Positions 40,743 to 52,912 of a DNA stretch of 64,000 nucleotides are shown piece after piece. The notes under the pieces were generated by a model, which made no database searches, had not been told where the DNA came from, and saw only the letters and a list, made by a program, of their open reading frames with translations. Each line of letters starts with the position of its first letter. Within the stretch, counting starts at the first letter, position 1. The stretch covers positions 80,779 through 144,778 of the forward strand of contig JAOTXU010000008.1 of assembly GCA_029862165.1 (NCBI GenBank), in the 5' to 3' direction. Origin of the DNA: Gammaproteobacteria bacterium. GTDB lineage: Bacteria; Pseudomonadota; Gammaproteobacteria; Steroidobacterales; JABDKV01. Both the position numbers and the translations under genes were made by a program.

Positions 40743-42578
40743 CTATTCCACCGTGACGGACTTGGCGAGGTTGCGGGGCTGGTCGATGTCGGTGCCTTTC
40801 AGTACGGCGACGTGATACGCGAGTAACTGTAGCAACACGGTATAGACCAGTGGCGCCTGTGAATTGGAGACGGCTTCGGACAAAGTGATGACAGTCGTTT
40901 GTTCGTCTTCTTCAAAACCGGTATTGGGGTCGGTAAACACGATGAGTTGCCCGCCCCGCGCACGAACTTCCTGTAGGTTGGATTTCAGTTTTTCCAGCAG
41001 GGCATTGTCGGGTGCAACGGCGATGACGGGCATGTCGGCATCGACTAGTGCAAGCGGACCGTGTTTCAACTCACCCGCGGGGTACGCCTCGGCGTGGATG
41101 TAGGAAATTTCCTTGAGTTTTAGCGCGCCTTCCATGGCAATGGGGTATTGCGTTCCGCGACCCAGGAAAAGAGCGTGATGCTTGTCGGCGAAACGCTCTG
41201 CGAGTTTCTTGATAGTGCCATCGAGCGTTAATGCCGATTCCAGCAAAGCAGGCACATGCTGTATCAGTTTCGTGAGCTTTTTCTCATCGTCTTCACCCAA
41301 GCCGTTGCGACGAGCAAGCGCCAAGGTTAGCAGGCTTAACGCGGCCAACTGCGTAGTGAAGGCCTTGGTTGAGGCAACACCGATTTCCGGTCCTGCTCGT
41401 GTCATTAATACTAGACCCGACTCACGAACGAGGGAACTCTCCGGCACATTGCAAATAGCAAAGGTCGTCAGGTAATCCAGTTCTTTGGCAATGCGTAGCG
41501 CAGCGAGCGTATCGGCCGTCTCACCGGATTGCGAAATTGTCAGGAACAGCGTTCCCTTTTTGACGACCGGCTGGCGATAACGGTATTCGCTGGCGACTTC
41601 CACGTAGCATGGCAGCCCGCATAACCGCTCAATGTTATAACGGGCGACCGCACCGGCATGATAGCTGGTCCCGCAGGCGACGATATGCACGACTTTCACT
41701 TGTTCGAGCAGGGTTGCGGCGCCTGGGCCGAAAGCGGCATCAAGTACTTTGCCGTTCGCGATGCGTTCTTCCAACGTCTCAGCCACGGCTTGTGGCTGCT
41801 CGTGTATTTCCTTGAGCATGTAGTGGGGATATTGCCCTCGTTCAACAGCATCGGCGCTGATTTGGCTTTCAAATACTGGCCGCTCGACCCTATTACGATT
41901 GCTGTCCAAAATATGAACCGCGTCCCGGCGTATTTCGGCCAGATCACCCTCTTCCAGGGCGATAAAATTCTTTGTTACCGGTAGCAGCGCGGTGACATCC
42001 GAGGCAACAAAATTTTCACCGTCGCCCACACCGAGTACGACCGGACAACCGGCACGCGCGACAACGATACAGTCGGGATCGTCGTTGCTCATCACTGCCA
42101 GCGCGTACGCGCCTTCAAGTTCCGCGACGGTCATCGCCACGGCGTCGGTCAAGGATTTGGCGTTTTGCAAGTGGTGGCTAATACGGTGCGCGACAACTTC
42201 GGTATCGGTCTCGGAATGGAACTCGTATCCCGCACTGATCAGTTCGACTCTCAGCTCTTCGTAGTTTTCAATTATGCCGTTGTGTACGAGAGCGATGCGG
42301 TCGTCGGAAAAATGCGGGTGCGCATTGACTTCGCTCGGTATGCCGTGCGTAGCCCATCGAGTGTGGGCGATGCCACGATGCGCGAAAATGGGGTTTGCGT
42401 CGAGTGCGTCCTGCAGTTTTTGCACCTTACCGACCGCACGCACACGCATGAGCTTGTCGCTGCCATTGGTTGCCGCCAGTCCGGCTGAGTCATAGCCGCG
42501 GTATTCCAGACGACGCAACCCCTCCATCAGGACGGGGATGACATTACGTTCGGCTACGGCTCCTACTATTCCGCACAT
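40743..42578 (-). CDS. glmS: Glutamine-fructose-6-phosphate aminotransferase (isomerizing)
   Basis: 611 residues, the normal length. MCGIVGAV exposes the catalytic Cys2 of the N-terminal glutaminase domain, and the C-terminal half holds two SIS domains ([11 protein letters not shown] ... [33 protein letters not shown]). It ends NLAKSVTVE, the conserved tail that shapes the active site. The enzyme makes glucosamine-6-phosphate for cell-wall and lipid A synthesis. Directly downstream of glmU (67-base gap), as in many gammaproteobacteria. No glmS ribozyme-like sequence was noticed. Confidence 0.97.
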   Translation of the reverse strand: MCGIVGAVAERNVIPVLMEGLRRLEYRGYDSAGLAATNGSDKLMRVRAVGKVQKLQDALDANPIFAHRGIAHTRWATHGIPSEVNAHPHFSDDRIALVHNGIIENYEELRVELISAGYEFHSETDTEVVAHRISHHLQNAKSLTDAVAMTVAELEGAYALAVMSNDDPDCIVVARAGCPVVLGVGDGENFVASDVTALLPVTKNFIALEEGDLAEIRRDAVHILDSNRNRVERPVFESQISADAVERGQYPHYMLKEIHEQPQAVAETLEERIANGKVLDAAFGPGAATLLEQVKVVHIVACGTSYHAGAVARYNIERLCGLPCYVEVASEYRYRQPVVKKGTLFLTISQSGETADTLAALRIAKELDYLTTFAICNVPESSLVRESGLVLMTRAGPEIGVASTKAFTTQLAALSLLTLALARRNGLGEDDEKKLTKLIQHVPALLESALTLDGTIKKLAERFADKHHALFLGRGTQYPIAMEGALKLKEISYIHAEAYPAGELKHGPLALVDADMPVIAVAPDNALLEKLKSNLQEVRARGGQLIVFTDPNTGFEEDEQTTVITLSEAVSNSQAPLVYTVLLQLLAYHVAVLKGTDIDQPRNLAKSVTVE

Positions 42579-42645
42579 ATTCGGATCTCTGCTTCGCTAC
42601 ACACTATCCTGAAGCCGGAACAGAATAGTGGCCACGGCACAGTTC

Positions 42646-44013
42646 TCATTTTGCCTTTTTCTCGGGCTTTTTCCAGCCTTTTACGGAGGACTGCCGGACC
42701 CTGGCTACAGTCAGCTCACCCTCGGGTGCGTCCTTGGTAATAGTCGACCCGGCCCCGATCGTGGCATCGGCGCCCACCTTGACCGGGGCGACGAGATTTG
42801 TGCCCGAACCGACAAATACGTTGTCACCAATTACCGTGCGATGCTTGTTGACGCCATCGTAGTTACAGGTAATCGTCCCGGCACCGACGTTGACGTCTTT
42901 GCCGATTTTCGCATCGCCAATATAACTTAAATGGCTGACTTTGCTGCCCTTGCCGATCGCACTCTTTTTAACTTCGACAAAATTACCTACTTTTACTTCG
43001 CTGCCGACAAAAGTCTCGGGCCGCAAGCGTGCGAACGGGCCGATCTGGGAACGCGGCCCGATATGCGCGCTATCGATGAGCGTGTTGGGCAACACCTGGC
43101 AATCCTGTTCGATCTGTGAATCGCGGATATAACAGTTGGGCCCTATCGAGACATTGTCATCCAGTTTTACGTTGCCTTCGAAGACGACGTTTATATCTAT
43201 CGTGACATCGTGGCCGCACTCAAGCCGGCCACGGACATCAACACGCAATGGATCGACCAGCGTAACACCAGCATCGAGTAATGCGTTGGCATTTCGCTGA
43301 CGCAGAGCCGCTTCCACCTGTGCAAGCTGGCGTCTGTCGTTAATACCAAGTGTCTCTACGACCGAGTCTGGCTGGCTGGTATGCACGGCTACTCCATCCT
43401 TTACTGCCATGCCGATGATATCGGTCAGGTAATACTCGCCCTGTGCATTGTCGTCGGAAAGTTTCGCGATCCATGTTTTCAAGAAGTGGGCTCGACAAGC
43501 AATCAAACCTGTGTTGATCTCGGAAATCGCACGCTCGGCTTTGGTCGCATCTTTTTCTTCAATGATTTTTGTAACGCGGCCCTTACTGTCGCGTACGATA
43601 CGCCCGTAACCGGCAGGATCTTCCAAACTGGCGGTCAGCACTGCAAGACCGGCGGGGCCAGCAGCCTTGATGAGTGTCTGCAGGGTTTCGGCGCGGACCA
43701 GGGGAACATCACCATACAAAACCAGCGCAGTGTTCTTGTCAGAAATTGCCGGCAAGGCCTGGGCGACAGCATGCCCGGTACCGAGCTGTTTTGCCTGTTC
43801 GACCCAGCGAATGTCGTGATCGGCGAAGGTCTCCCTGACCGCTTCGGCGCCATGGCCGATGACCACGTGAGTCTCGTTTGCATTTAATTGCGCACAGGTC
43901 TCGAGCACATGCGCCAGCATCGGCCGTCCAGCCAATGGCTGCAGCACCTTTGGCAGGTTTGAATGCATGCGGGTGCCCTGGCCGGCGGCCAGAATTACGA
44001 TACTCAGCGGCAT
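42646..44013 (-). CDS. glmU: Bifunctional UDP-GlcNAc pyrophosphorylase/glucosamine-1-phosphate acetyltransferase
   Basis: 455 residues. The uridylyltransferase domain starts ILAAGQGTRMHSNLPKVLQPLAGRPM. The left-handed beta-helix acetyltransferase domain shows hexapeptide repeats (IGPRSQIGPFARLRPET ... IGKGSKVSHLSYIGDAKIGKDVNVGAGTITCNYDG). It makes UDP-N-acetylglucosamine in the cytosol. It is separated from atpC by 86 bases containing a REP palindrome, and precedes glmS. Confidence 0.97.
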   Translation of the reverse strand: MPLSIVILAAGQGTRMHSNLPKVLQPLAGRPMLAHVLETCAQLNANETHVVIGHGAEAVRETFADHDIRWVEQAKQLGTGHAVAQALPAISDKNTALVLYGDVPLVRAETLQTLIKAAGPAGLAVLTASLEDPAGYGRIVRDSKGRVTKIIEEKDATKAERAISEINTGLIACRAHFLKTWIAKLSDDNAQGEYYLTDIIGMAVKDGVAVHTSQPDSVVETLGINDRRQLAQVEAALRQRNANALLDAGVTLVDPLRVDVRGRLECGHDVTIDINVVFEGNVKLDDNVSIGPNCYIRDSQIEQDCQVLPNTLIDSAHIGPRSQIGPFARLRPETFVGSEVKVGNFVEVKKSAIGKGSKVSHLSYIGDAKIGKDVNVGAGTITCNYDGVNKHRTVIGDNVFVGSGTNLVAPVKVGADATIGAGSTITKDAPEGELTVARVRQSSVKGWKKPEKKAK

Positions 44014-44048
44014 AGAGGATCCTCAGACCAGACAGGATTCTAACGCAA

Positions 44049-44073
44049 TCGCGGCTGGAAGCCGCTCCTACGA
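44049..44073. repeat. REP-type palindrome between atpC and glmU
   Basis: Read on the minus strand it is TCGTAGGAGCGGCTTCCAGC then CGCGA, the standard gammaproteobacterial REP, here in the short gap after the ATP synthase operon. A purine-rich AAAAAGGGGGGAGGG follows at 44074-44088. REPs at such sites can protect or terminate mRNA. Confidence 0.85.
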
Positions 44074-44099
44074 AAAAGGGGGGAGGGCATAAGTCTCGG

Positions 44100-44522
44100 T
44101 TAGCGGCGTCGTTTGCGGAGTTTCTGGATGGCCTGGAGCATGGCCGCAGCCTCGATCAGTTCCGACTGGGCAACGGCAAGATCGACCTCGTCCTTCTGGT
44201 CGCGCAAACTCTCTTCTGCTCGGCGCTTGGCTTCCAGCGCCGCGGCTTCATCGAGGTCATGAGCACGCAATGCAGTGTCGGCCAGAACCGTGACCAGGTG
44301 CGGCTGCACCTCAAGCATGCCGCCGGAGACAAAGAAAAATTCCTCTTCACCGCCATCGGCAGGTTGCACCCGGATTTCACCGGGTCGCAAGCTGGTAAGC
44401 AAAGGTGCGTGTCTTGGGGCTATACCGATATCGCCGAGTCTGGCCGGCGCGAATACCATCGCGGCCTCTCCGGCATAAATTTCCCCTTCGGCGCTGACTA
44501 TGTCGACATGAATTTTTGACAT
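44100..44522 (-). CDS. atpC: ATP synthase F1 epsilon subunit
   Basis: 140 residues. The N-terminal beta-sandwich (HVDIVSAEGEIYAGEAAMVFAPARLGDIGI) includes PRHAPLLTSLRPGEIRV, and the C-terminal helical hairpin (DLDEAAALEAKRRAEESL...) regulates rotation. Part of the central stalk with gamma. Last gene of the atp operon, nine bases after atpD. Confidence 0.96.
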   Translation of the reverse strand: MSKIHVDIVSAEGEIYAGEAAMVFAPARLGDIGIAPRHAPLLTSLRPGEIRVQPADGGEEEFFFVSGGMLEVQPHLVTVLADTALRAHDLDEAAALEAKRRAEESLRDQKDEVDLAVAQSELIEAAAMLQAIQKLRKRRR

Positions 44523-44531
44523 CGATATGAG

Positions 44532-45950
<1,419 letters not shown>

Positions 45951-46811
45951 TTAGACTGCCGCCGCACCGCCCACAATTTCTGAAATTTCCTGCGTGATCG
46001 CGGCCTGGCGGGCCTTGTTGTAGATCAGTTGCAGGTCGTTAATGATCTCACCGGCGTTATCGGTGGCGGCCTTCATTGCCACCATACGCGCCGCCTGTTC
46101 CGATGCGATGTTCTCCAATGCGCCACGATAGACGCTCGCCTCCACGTAACGCATCAAAACGCCTTCGAGCAGTTCGCGTGAGTCCGGCTCGTAAATGTAA
46201 TCCCAGTGTTCCTGTAATTCTTCTTTGTCGATCGGTTCAACCGGTAACAAAGTCTCGATATGCGGCTCCTGCGACATCGTATTGTGGAAGTCGTTAAACA
46301 TCAGGAACAGGCGATCGATCCGACCTTCACTGTAAGCATCTAGCATGATCTTGACCGTGCCGATCAAATCGGAAACACGGGGACGATCACCGAGGTGTGT
46401 CGTCTGTGCAACGATGTTCATGCCGAGACGACGAAAGAAACTCACGCCCTTCGAACCGATCAAACACAAATCGATCTCTACGTCCTTGTCCTGCCACTCC
46501 TGCAAGTCCGTCAGAACGCGGCGAAACAAACCGGTATTAAGACCGCCGCACAAACCGCGATCGGTCGTAATAATGATGGCACCAATGCGCTTGATTTCGC
46601 GTTCAACCAAAAACGGGTGTTTATAGTCCGGATTCGCCTGCGAGATATGGCCGATCACGCTGCGTATGCGTTTGGCATACGGACGCGCCCGCTCCATTCG
46701 GTCCTGGGTCTTGCGCATCTTGCTGGCCGAAACCATTTCCATGGCCTTGGTGATCTTTTGCGTGTTCTTGACGCTTTTGATCTTGGTGCGGATTTCTTTG
46801 CCGACTGCCAT
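45951..46811 (-). CDS. atpG: ATP synthase F1 gamma subunit
   Basis: 286 residues. The N-terminal coiled-coil helix starts [33 protein letters not shown], and the C-terminal helix contains [42 protein letters not shown]. Both form the rotating shaft. [14 protein letters not shown] is the conserved central strand. Upstream, the usual short spacer to atpA is enlarged to 97 bases by a long inverted repeat. Confidence 0.97.
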   Translation of the reverse strand: MAVGKEIRTKIKSVKNTQKITKAMEMVSASKMRKTQDRMERARPYAKRIRSVIGHISQANPDYKHPFLVEREIKRIGAIIITTDRGLCGGLNTGLFRRVLTDLQEWQDKDVEIDLCLIGSKGVSFFRRLGMNIVAQTTHLGDRPRVSDLIGTVKIMLDAYSEGRIDRLFLMFNDFHNTMSQEPHIETLLPVEPIDKEELQEHWDYIYEPDSRELLEGVLMRYVEASVYRGALENIASEQAARMVAMKAATDNAGEIINDLQLIYNKARQAAITQEISEIVGGAAAV

Positions 46812-46828
46812 TAGGTCTCACTCCGAAA

Positions 46829-46905
46829 ATAGGGGACAGACCACGGTTTTCCCGAAGAAACCGCAAAATAGGGAGAAAACCGGAAAACCGTGGTCTGTCC
46901 CCTAT
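46829..46905. repeat. Large perfect inverted repeat inside the atp operon (between atpA and atpG)
   Basis: Left arm 46829-46852 and right arm 46882-46905 are perfect reverse complements, 24 bases each, around a 29-base loop that itself contains GAAAACC/GAAACC remnants. The arm starts ATAGGGGACAGACCACGG. Sequences of the GGGGACAGACCACG type are familiar to me as dispersed repeats of genomes with Y1-type (RAYT-like) transposases. The transcript would form a very stable hairpin between the two cistrons. Confidence 0.95.
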
Positions 46906-46908
46906 GCA

Positions 46909-48450
46909 TCAATAGGCTCCGGAGGATTTGAAGTTTTCGATGATAGAACGAAGCTGAGCCGCGATTTCGTCGCTGTAATCGCCAGTGCTGTTAATCGATT
47001 CCAAAATATCACTGTGATTGTCGTTGGCAAAAGCACGCATGGCGGTCTCAAAATCCACGATCTTCTCGACCGGAACGTCATCGAGAAAGCCTTCATTGGC
47101 CACATAAAGTGACAAGCCCATTTCGGCCACGCTCAGCGGTGAATACTGCTTCTGTTTCATGACTTCCATAACACGTTGGCCGCGTTCGAGCTGCTTGCGC
47201 GTAGTCTCATCGAGATCGGAGGCAAACTGGGCGAAGGCCGCCAGCTCCCGATATTGAGCAAGCGCTAATCGTGTACCGCCACCGAGCTTCTTGATGACCT
47301 TGGTTTGCGCCGCGCCACCGACACGGGATACCGACAGACCAGCGTTGATAGCCGGGCGTATTCCGGCATTGAACAAATCCGTTTCCAGATAAATCTGGCC
47401 ATCCGTAATCGAGATTACGTTGGTCGGAATAAACGCTGACACGTCACCGGCCTGGGTTTCAATAACCGGTAGAGCCGTCAGTGATCCGGTTTTACCCTTG
47501 ACTGAACCATTCGTGAATTTCTCGACGTAATCGGTATTGACCCGTGATGCACGTTCCAGCAAACGGGAATGCAAATAGAATACATCGCCCGGAAAGGCCT
47601 CGCGTCCTGGCGGACGACGCAACAGCAGCGAAATCTGCCGGTAGGCCACAGCATGTTTGGACAGATCGTCATAAATAATGAGTGCATCGCGTCCGCGGTC
47701 ACGGAAGTACTCGCCCATTGTGCAACCCGAGTAAGGCGCGATGTACTGCAATGACGGCGCCTCGGATGCGGCAGCCGACACGACGATGGTGTGACCCATT
47801 GCGCCATGCTCTTCCAGCTTGCGCACAACCTGGGCGACGGTCGAGGTTTTCTGGCCGATCGCAACATAAATACAAATAAGGTCGCCGCCTTTCTGATTGA
47901 TAATCGTGTCGATCGCCACGGCAGTCTTGCCCGTCTGACGATCGCCAATGATCAATTCACGTTGGCCGCGACCGATGGGCACCATCGCATCGATGGACTT
48001 CAGACCCGTCTGGACCGGCTGATCGACTGATTTGCGCTCGATGACGCCGGGGGCCACGACTTCAATCGGACCACGCTCTTTCGCGTCAATCGATCCTTTA
48101 CCATCAAGCGGGCGGCCCAACGCATCGACGACACGTCCAATCAGGGCCTCGCCGATCGGGACTTCAAGTATGCGACCAGTCGTTTTGACGGTATCGCCTT
48201 CGGAGATGTGTTTGTAATCGCCCAGTACGACAGCACCGACGGAATCCTGCTCCAGGTTGAGTGCGACACCGAAAGTTTCGCCTGGAAACTCCAGCATCTC
48301 ACCATATCGCGCATCGGCAAGACCATGTACACGCACGATACCGTCGGTGAGCATGATCACAGTACCCACATTGCGTGCCTCGGCAGCGACATCAAAACGC
48401 TTGATGCGTTCTTTGATCAGATCGCTGATTTCGGAAGCCTTTAATGACAT
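46909..48450 (-). CDS. atpA: ATP synthase F1 alpha subunit
   Basis: 513 residues, normal length. [19 protein letters not shown] is the P-loop. The N-terminal beta-barrel and the C-terminal helical domain ([14 protein letters not shown]...) are complete. Alpha forms the non-catalytic sites of the F1 hexamer. It starts 21 bases after atpH. The 3' end lies only three bases from the inverted repeat described above. Confidence 0.98.
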   Translation of the reverse strand: MSLKASEISDLIKERIKRFDVAAEARNVGTVIMLTDGIVRVHGLADARYGEMLEFPGETFGVALNLEQDSVGAVVLGDYKHISEGDTVKTTGRILEVPIGEALIGRVVDALGRPLDGKGSIDAKERGPIEVVAPGVIERKSVDQPVQTGLKSIDAMVPIGRGQRELIIGDRQTGKTAVAIDTIINQKGGDLICIYVAIGQKTSTVAQVVRKLEEHGAMGHTIVVSAAASEAPSLQYIAPYSGCTMGEYFRDRGRDALIIYDDLSKHAVAYRQISLLLRRPPGREAFPGDVFYLHSRLLERASRVNTDYVEKFTNGSVKGKTGSLTALPVIETQAGDVSAFIPTNVISITDGQIYLETDLFNAGIRPAINAGLSVSRVGGAAQTKVIKKLGGGTRLALAQYRELAAFAQFASDLDETTRKQLERGQRVMEVMKQKQYSPLSVAEMGLSLYVANEGFLDDVPVEKIVDFETAMRAFANDNHSDILESINSTGDYSDEIAAQLRSIIENFKSSGAY

Positions 48451-48471
48451 CAGTCTTTCCTCAGTCCTGTC

Positions 48472-49008
48472 TCAGGTATTTAAATTACTTGCGAGCTGCT
48501 GCAGACGACCACGCAGCGAGCTATCGATTACCAGATCGCCGGCGCGAACAACAGCGCCACCGATCAATGATTCGTTTATTTCACAATGCAATCGCACGTC
48601 GCGTCCCAGTCGCTGCTGCAAGGAAGCTGCGAGCTCGATTTTATGCTGCTCGCTCAGCGGTGCGGCCGATGTCACGCTGACATCGACTGTCCGTTCAGCT
48701 TCGGCATGCAGCTTGTCAAAACCGGCAGAAATATCAGGCAACACACCGACGCGACCATTGTGCGCCAGCAAACGGACAAAATTCCGGCCTTGGGCGTCGA
48801 GTCTGTCGCCGAGTGCGTCGACGAGAATCTGACCGACTTGTGCACCACTGACCCGCGGGTCGTACAACAGCGCCATGACTGCGGGATCGTCCACAGCAGA
48901 CGACATCGACTGCAACAATTTGCCCCATTGCTCCAGTTTGTTTTGCTCCTGCGCCAGCTCAAAGACGGCTTTGGCATAGGGTCGTGCGATGGTGCTTTGA
49001 TCTGCCAT
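48472..49008 (-). CDS. atpH: ATP synthase F1 delta subunit
   Basis: 178 residues. The N-terminal bundle starts STIARPYAKAVFELAQEQNKLEQW, and the C-terminal part ends with the conserved DLVIDSSLRGRLQQLASNL. It joins the peripheral stalk (b2) to the top of F1. Four bases after atpF, so coupled. Confidence 0.96.
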   Translation of the reverse strand: MADQSTIARPYAKAVFELAQEQNKLEQWGKLLQSMSSAVDDPAVMALLYDPRVSGAQVGQILVDALGDRLDAQGRNFVRLLAHNGRVGVLPDISAGFDKLHAEAERTVDVSVTSAAPLSEQHKIELAASLQQRLGRDVRLHCEINESLIGGAVVRAGDLVIDSSLRGRLQQLASNLNT

Positions 49009-49012
49009 TGGC

Positions 49013-49483
49013 TTAGAGTTCGCTGGCCAGTTTGCTCAGTATGTCCTGATGCGCACTGGAATCGATCTCGCGTGTCAGAATTTTCTCGGCGCTGGCGATC
49101 GCTATAGCCGAGACTTGTCCGCGTAGTTCCTCGCGTACCCGGTTGCGTTCCTGACCGATTTCCACATGCGCCGCTTCGACCTGGCGTTCGCGTTCGCGTT
49201 TTCCGTCGTTGCGCGCTTCTTCTACCAGTGAGGTACCGCGTTTGTTGGCCTGATCGACAATTTCCAACGCCTTGCCACGTGCTTCGGCGACGATGGTGTC
49301 TGCCTCCGCCTGAGCTTTTTGCAAATCGGCCTGCGCTCGTTCACCTGCGGCGAGACCATCGGCGATCGTTGTGCGGCGCTCTTCGAGCGCCTGCATCATC
49401 GGTGGCCAGATGTACTTCATACAAAACAAAACGAACACCAGCATGGCGATCGATTGTCCAATTAGGGTAAGAGTAATATCCAC
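49013..49483 (-). CDS. atpF: ATP synthase F0 b subunit
   Basis: 156 residues. One N-terminal membrane helix (LTLIGQSIAMLVFVLFCMKYIWPPMM) is followed by a long charged helix (LEERRTTIADGLAAGERAQADLQKAQAEAD...), the dimeric peripheral stalk. Single copy with no b' relative, as in typical Gammaproteobacteria. Confidence 0.96.
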   Translation of the reverse strand: MDITLTLIGQSIAMLVFVLFCMKYIWPPMMQALEERRTTIADGLAAGERAQADLQKAQAEADTIVAEARGKALEIVDQANKRGTSLVEEARNDGKRERERQVEAAHVEIGQERNRVREELRGQVSAIAIASAEKILTREIDSSAHQDILSKLASEL

Positions 49484-49511
49484 CTGTGTACTCCTGTCCG
49501 GTTAGCCGGTC

Positions 49512-49793
<282 letters not shown>

Positions 49794-49810
49794 TTAAGGA
49801 TCGAGTCCAG

Positions 49811-51060
<1,250 letters not shown>

Positions 51061-51205
51061 CTAACTATTGGCTTTGGGCGCTCTAACAGATTTCAAGTGC
51101 CGTCCGTCGCGTGCTGTCGCACGTCGCGGGGAGGCGTTCACTAGCCGAAAAAATCGAGCCATTGAGTCCCGCATCAATCGACACCGCCGCCGTCCCGCAG
51201 ACAAC

Positions 51206-51239
51206 AAAAAAGCCACAGCAACCCGGGGGTTGGGGTGGC
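51206..51239 (-). terminator. Terminator between the cytochrome c gene and the atp operon
   Basis: On the minus strand GCCAC (complement of 51235-51239) and CAACCC pair with GGGTTG and GTGGC, followed by TTTTTT (51206-51211). It would stop transcripts that come from rsmG-parAB-cytochrome c, so the atp genes need their own promoter downstream. Confidence 0.7.
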
Positions 51240-51399
51240 GAGAGTGGCCGCGAATAGTGCCGGCCTCAAATAGCCGCGGCATTATAGTCATGCTGTACAG
51301 GGGGGTTCAAGCTACGCAGGTCACAGTTTGCCGACGTTCACGTGAATTCAGGGGGCAGACCGCTGTGACCAATTGGATTGCGCCGGGCTAGCACCCTGA

Positions 51400-51422
51400 C
51401 CCTCCCCCCGAAGTGGGGAGGG
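51400..51422. repeat. C-rich palindrome (dispersed family)
   Basis: CCCTCCCC (51400-51407) and GGGGAGGG (51415-51422) around CCGAAGT, followed by AATA. Same design as at 12248 and 17738. Adjacent to the 3' end of the cytochrome c gene. Confidence 0.75.
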
Positions 51423-51429
51423 AATACTG

Positions 51430-51900
51430 TTATTCCCGGGCCAACGCTGCGGCAACAGCCTTAATATCGTCTTCAACTACCGGGCCCGCACAATTGTCCC
51501 AGCTACTCAATACATAGGTCATGACGTCGGCGATATCTCCATCGTTTAGCTCAGAAAAGATCGCGACCATATCCTGAACCTCCATGCCATGGCTCCTTGC
51601 CGACCCTGACCTGGTTATCAGAATCAAGCGGATCCCCCGGGTCGGATCCGCAAGCAGGGCCTTATTACCTGCGAGTCGTGGAACCTGACCGGTCTGCCCG
51701 CTGCCATCTGCTTGATGACAGTAGGCGCAGTTTTCCGAAAAGACCGCGGCGCCCCGGTTTGCCGAATAAGCCCAGCCTGTTTCGTCTATACAACCGGTTG
51801 ATGTCGCGCCGGTAACCTGAATCTCATCCTCCACTACCGGAGCGGGAGCGGAACATGCCACCACCGCCAGGACTAACGCCATCGAATATATAACGCGCAT
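51430..51900 (-). CDS. Lipoprotein c-type cytochrome
   Basis: 156 residues. The signal region YSMALVLAVVAC places a lipidated cysteine at residue 16. Heme attaches at CAYCH (58-62), and a methionine in RSHGMEVQD or VQDMVAIF could be the axial ligand. The single domain resembles small class I cytochromes with QVPRLAGNKALLADPTRGIRLIL. It is probably tethered to a membrane in the periplasm and carries electrons to an unknown partner. Placed between parB (76-base gap) and the atp operon, an uncommon position. Confidence 0.85.
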   Translation of the reverse strand: MRVIYSMALVLAVVACSAPAPVVEDEIQVTGATSTGCIDETGWAYSANRGAAVFSENCAYCHQADGSGQTGQVPRLAGNKALLADPTRGIRLILITRSGSARSHGMEVQDMVAIFSELNDGDIADVMTYVLSSWDNCAGPVVEDDIKAVAAALARE

Positions 51901-51976
51901 TGTTCTACGCCTTTCCTGTCTGCAGCGGCTAAGGTCGATAATGTTCGCTGATTTACCAACCGCAGTAAAGACGATC

Positions 51977-52843
51977 CTAGCGGATGCGCTGCAGGATGCC
52001 CTCGAGCTCGTCGAGGCTGTGATAACGGATCTTCAGGGTGCCCTTACCCGATTTTTCATGATTCACACTTACCCGGGCGCCGAGCCGCTCGCTGAGATCG
52101 CCCTCGAGCCGCTTGATATCAGGGTCGACGCTGCTTTTGCGCGTCTTGTCGTTGGCGCTTTTCTTGCCCTGCAGCTTTTTCACCAGGCGTTCGGTTTCGC
52201 GTACCGACAAGCCACGGCTGGCAACATCACGCGCGGCTGCTGTCTGTGCCCGGCCACTCAATCCGAGTAGCGCACGGGCATGGCCCATCTCCAACTCGCG
52301 GCGCTCGACCATCGCTGCAACATCGTCACCCAGATCGAGTAAGCGCAACAAATTGGTTACCGCGGCGCGTGATCGCCCGACTGCCTCGGACGCACTTTGG
52401 TGAGTCATATCAAATTCGTCGATCAATCGCTCCAGTGCGCGCGCTTCTTCCAGCGGGTTAAGATCTTCACGTTGAATGTTCTCGATCAATGCCATCGCAA
52501 TGGCGGTCGAATCGGAAACGTCACGAACCACTGCCGGAATCTCCGTCAATCCAGCCATCTGTGCGGCACGCCAGCGTCGTTCGCCGGCGACAATTTCATA
52601 ACGATTGCCAGTACCTGCGAGTGGTCGAATGACTATCGGCTGGACCACGCCCTGGGCTGTAATGGAACTGGCTAACTCACTCAATGATTCGGGTCGCATA
52701 TCGACACGGGGCTGATACTTGCCTGGTTCGAGCAAATCGATATCGACAGACAACAAATCGCCCTTCGTATCGCCGGAATCTTCGATAGGCGTGCTCAGTA
52801 GCACATCCAACCCGCGTCCCAGTCCTCTTCGTTTTGCCGCCAT
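51977..52843 (-). CDS. parB: Chromosome partitioning protein ParB
   Basis: 288 residues. The N-terminal CTPase/ParB domain has DIDLLEPGKYQPRVDMRPESL, GERRWRAAQMAGL and ENIQREDLNPLEEARALERL. The central HTH includes TAAARDVASRGLSVRETERLVKKLQ, and a C-terminal dimer domain (LSERLGARVSVNHEKSGKGTLKIRYHSLDELEGIL) follows. It binds parS and spreads to form the partition complex. Downstream of parA by 69 bases. No perfect parS was found in this window. Confidence 0.96.
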   Translation of the reverse strand: MAAKRRGLGRGLDVLLSTPIEDSGDTKGDLLSVDIDLLEPGKYQPRVDMRPESLSELASSITAQGVVQPIVIRPLAGTGNRYEIVAGERRWRAAQMAGLTEIPAVVRDVSDSTAIAMALIENIQREDLNPLEEARALERLIDEFDMTHQSASEAVGRSRAAVTNLLRLLDLGDDVAAMVERRELEMGHARALLGLSGRAQTAAARDVASRGLSVRETERLVKKLQGKKSANDKTRKSSVDPDIKRLEGDLSERLGARVSVNHEKSGKGTLKIRYHSLDELEGILQRIR

Positions 52844-52912
52844 GGTGTTTCCGAGTCTTGCCAGAGAGTGAGTGTAACAGCGTGTAGCGTTAATCGCGGG
52901 GTGGCCGGACGA

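Larger units (their letters stand above)
51061..51429. other. Upstream region of the atp operon (no gene)
   Basis: This 369-base gap separates the cytochrome c gene from atpI. It contains a minus-strand terminator hairpin (51206-51239), a C-rich palindrome (51400-51422) and a TTCACGTGAA dyad (51336-51345). The atp promoter must lie between the terminator and 51060, but I could not pick reliable -35/-10 boxes. Confidence 0.6.

Noticed and set aside
40555..42578. glmS ribozyme or riboswitch near glmS
   Set aside because: That element is typical of Firmicutes and nothing like it is seen upstream of this glmS, which follows glmU by 67 bases.
43381..43887. 168-codon open frame antisense to glmU
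   Set aside because: Shadow of glmU, no family pattern.
51336..51345. TTCACGTGAA dyad as a parS site
   Set aside because: Only the inner ten bases match the canonical 16-base parS; the outer three positions on each side all differ. Too weak to call despite the nearby parAB genes.
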